From Phycisphaeraceae bacterium (GTDB lineage: Bacteria > Planctomycetota > Phycisphaerae > Phycisphaerales > UBA1924), in contig JAJTGZ010000008.1 in the NCBI GenBank assembly GCA_021299385.1, positions 1 through 64,000 on the forward strand: a DNA stretch of 64,000 nucleotides, read 5' to 3'. A program made the translations under genes and the position numbers. Below the pieces are notes generated by a model. That model made no database searches. It saw only the letters and a list, made by a program, of their open reading frames with translations, and was not told where the DNA came from. Below are positions 63,092-64,000 of this stretch, piece by piece; the stretch's first letter is position 1; each line of letters starts with the position of its first letter.

Positions 63092-64000
63092 TTAGACGCG
63101 GAGTTCGGGGCGGTTTTGTTCGGGCCAGTCGAGGTGGTAGAACTCGCCGCGTGGGCGGTCGGTGCGTTCGTAGGTGTGGGCGCCGAAGTAGTCGCGTTGG
63201 GCCTGGAGGAGGTTGGCCGGCAGGAGCGGTGCGCGGTAGCTGTCGTAATAGGAGAGCGCGCTGCTGAAGGCGGGGACGGGTAAGCCGTCGACGGCGGCGC
63301 GGGCGACGACGGCGCGCCAGGCGACTTGCTCTTTCTTGACGACGCCGGTGAAGTAGGGGTCGAGCAGGAGGTTGGCGAGTTTGGGGTTGCGTGTGTAGGC
63401 GTCGGTGATTTTTTGGAGGAAGCGAGCGCGGATGATGCACCCGCCGCGGAAGATGCTGGCGATCTGCCCGAGGTTCAGGTCCCACTGCTGGTCCTTGGCC
63501 GCGGCGGTCATGAGGGCGAAGCCCTGGGCGTAGGAGCAGATTTTGCTGCAATAGAGCGCGCCGCGCACGGCCTGTACCCAGTCGGTCTTCTTCTTGCCGA
63601 GCGTGAGGCCGAAGGAGGCGAGCGATGCGGCGGATGCGCCCTTGAGTTTCTTGCTCGCGGCGACGCGTTCTTCTTTGATTGCGCTGACGTTGCGGGCAAA
63701 GACGGCCTCGGCCATCGTTGGTGCGGGGACGCCCAGGTCCAGTGCGCTGTTGATCGTCCACTTGCCGGTGCCCTTCTGGCCCGCGGCGTCTAGCACGATG
63801 TCGACGAAGGGCTTCTTTTTATTGCGTGGGTCGGTCTGGGCGAGGATGTCGGCGGTGATCTCGATGAGGAAGCTGTCGAGTTCACCTGTGTTCCACTCGG
63901 CGAAGACCTCGGCGATCTGGCGGGGTTTGAGGCCCAGGGCGTGGCGGAGGAAGTCGTAGGCCTCGCAGATGAGCTGCATGTCGCCGTATTCGATGCCGTT
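63092..64000 (-). CDS. gnd: 6-phosphogluconate dehydrogenase, C-terminal part
   Basis: The last 302 residues of a decarboxylating 6-phosphogluconate dehydrogenase; the NADP-binding half lies beyond the window edge. [16 protein letters not shown] continues the active-site helix, and [36 protein letters not shown] and [10 protein letters not shown] are family landmarks. It oxidises 6-phosphogluconate to ribulose 5-phosphate with NADPH formation. The frame remains open to 64000. Confidence 0.96.
   Translation of the reverse strand, partial: NGIEYGDMQLICEAYDFLRHALGLKPRQIAEVFAEWNTGELDSFLIEITADILAQTDPRNKKKPFVDIVLDAAGQKGTGKWTINSALDLGVPAPTMAEAVFARNVSAIKEERVAASKKLKGASAASLASFGLTLGKKKTDWVQAVRGALYCSKICSYAQGFALMTAAAKDQQWDLNLGQIASIFRGGCIIRARFLQKITDAYTRNPKLANLLLDPYFTGVVKKEQVAWRAVVARAAVDGLPVPAFSSALSYYDSYRAPLLPANLLQAQRDYFGAHTYERTDRPRGEFYHLDWPEQNRPELRV

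Overview
The window is GC-rich, densely coded bacterial DNA that most resembles a planctomycete of the Phycisphaerae type. The signs are secreted proteins ending in a short PEP-CTERM tail (P-G-x-A-x-LLGLGGL-x-AARRRR), an LEPR-like N-terminal motif (LFEALExREMM) on two secreted proteins, frequent GTG and TTG starts, several GroEL paralogues, ECF sigma factors paired with membrane partners (one with a pseudopilin-like H-x-DG end), and many intergenic low-complexity repeats. No rRNA, insertion sequence, prophage or CRISPR array was seen. The organism call is inference from these traits, not from a marker gene search.

Layout. 1-6 kb: end of an unknown gene, a Ppx/GppA phosphatase, an LCAT-like hydrolase, then on the minus strand ndk, an SLC13-type transporter and a PrpB-like lyase with palindromic repeats inserted in frame. 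6-10 kb: two tandem secreted cyclophilin-like proteins and an HTH-receiver regulator. 10.7-15.3 kb: an aldehyde dehydrogenase divergent from a phytoene desaturase-like oxidoreductase (possible carotenoid pair) and a YgfZ/GcvT-like protein. 15.5-23.3 kb: a chaperone block of groEL1, a lipoprotein, dedA, groES, a divergent groEL2, dnaJ, grpE and an FmdB zinc ribbon. 23.3-31.9 kb: a DNA polymerase III delta'-like ATPase, an S41 protease, and two ECF sigma systems. 32-35.2 kb: a degenerate tRNA-fMet-like sequence and two intact plus one decayed PEP-CTERM genes in repeated units. 35.4-52.4 kb: metabolism (cobalamin adenosyltransferase, AMP nucleosidase, gcvP, ALDH7, acpS, OsmC, transhydrogenase, citrate synthase, accD) with a SpoIIE-type phosphatase, a cytochrome b562-like protein, a YbaB-like protein and a Nudix hydrolase. 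53.9-58.4 kb: a Cys-rich repeat lipoprotein, then the ribosomal alpha-operon remnant rpmJ-rpsM-rpsK-rpoA-rplQ, and smpB. 58.4-64 kb: an outer-membrane-like protein, a Tat alkaline phosphatase, ruvC, a methyltransferase, a frameshifted SEC-C protein, and the end of gnd.

Two signals cut across the window. First, thirteen starts that lack a Shine-Dalgarno sequence have a TANNCT hexamer 5-8 nt upstream, as expected for leaderless transcripts, while genes with good Shine-Dalgarno sequences lack it. I used this box to choose several starts. Second, spacers are filled with repeat families: degenerate 7-8-mer tandem arrays, a GGGGAGGGG hairpin repeat, a CGCGGAGG inverted repeat, and a GGCTTCCAGCCGG repeat. 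The best candidates for something undescribed are the TANNCT boxes, the duplicated structured leader of the PEP-CTERM genes, and the SEC-C gene with two +1 shifts, each right after a TTT codon.
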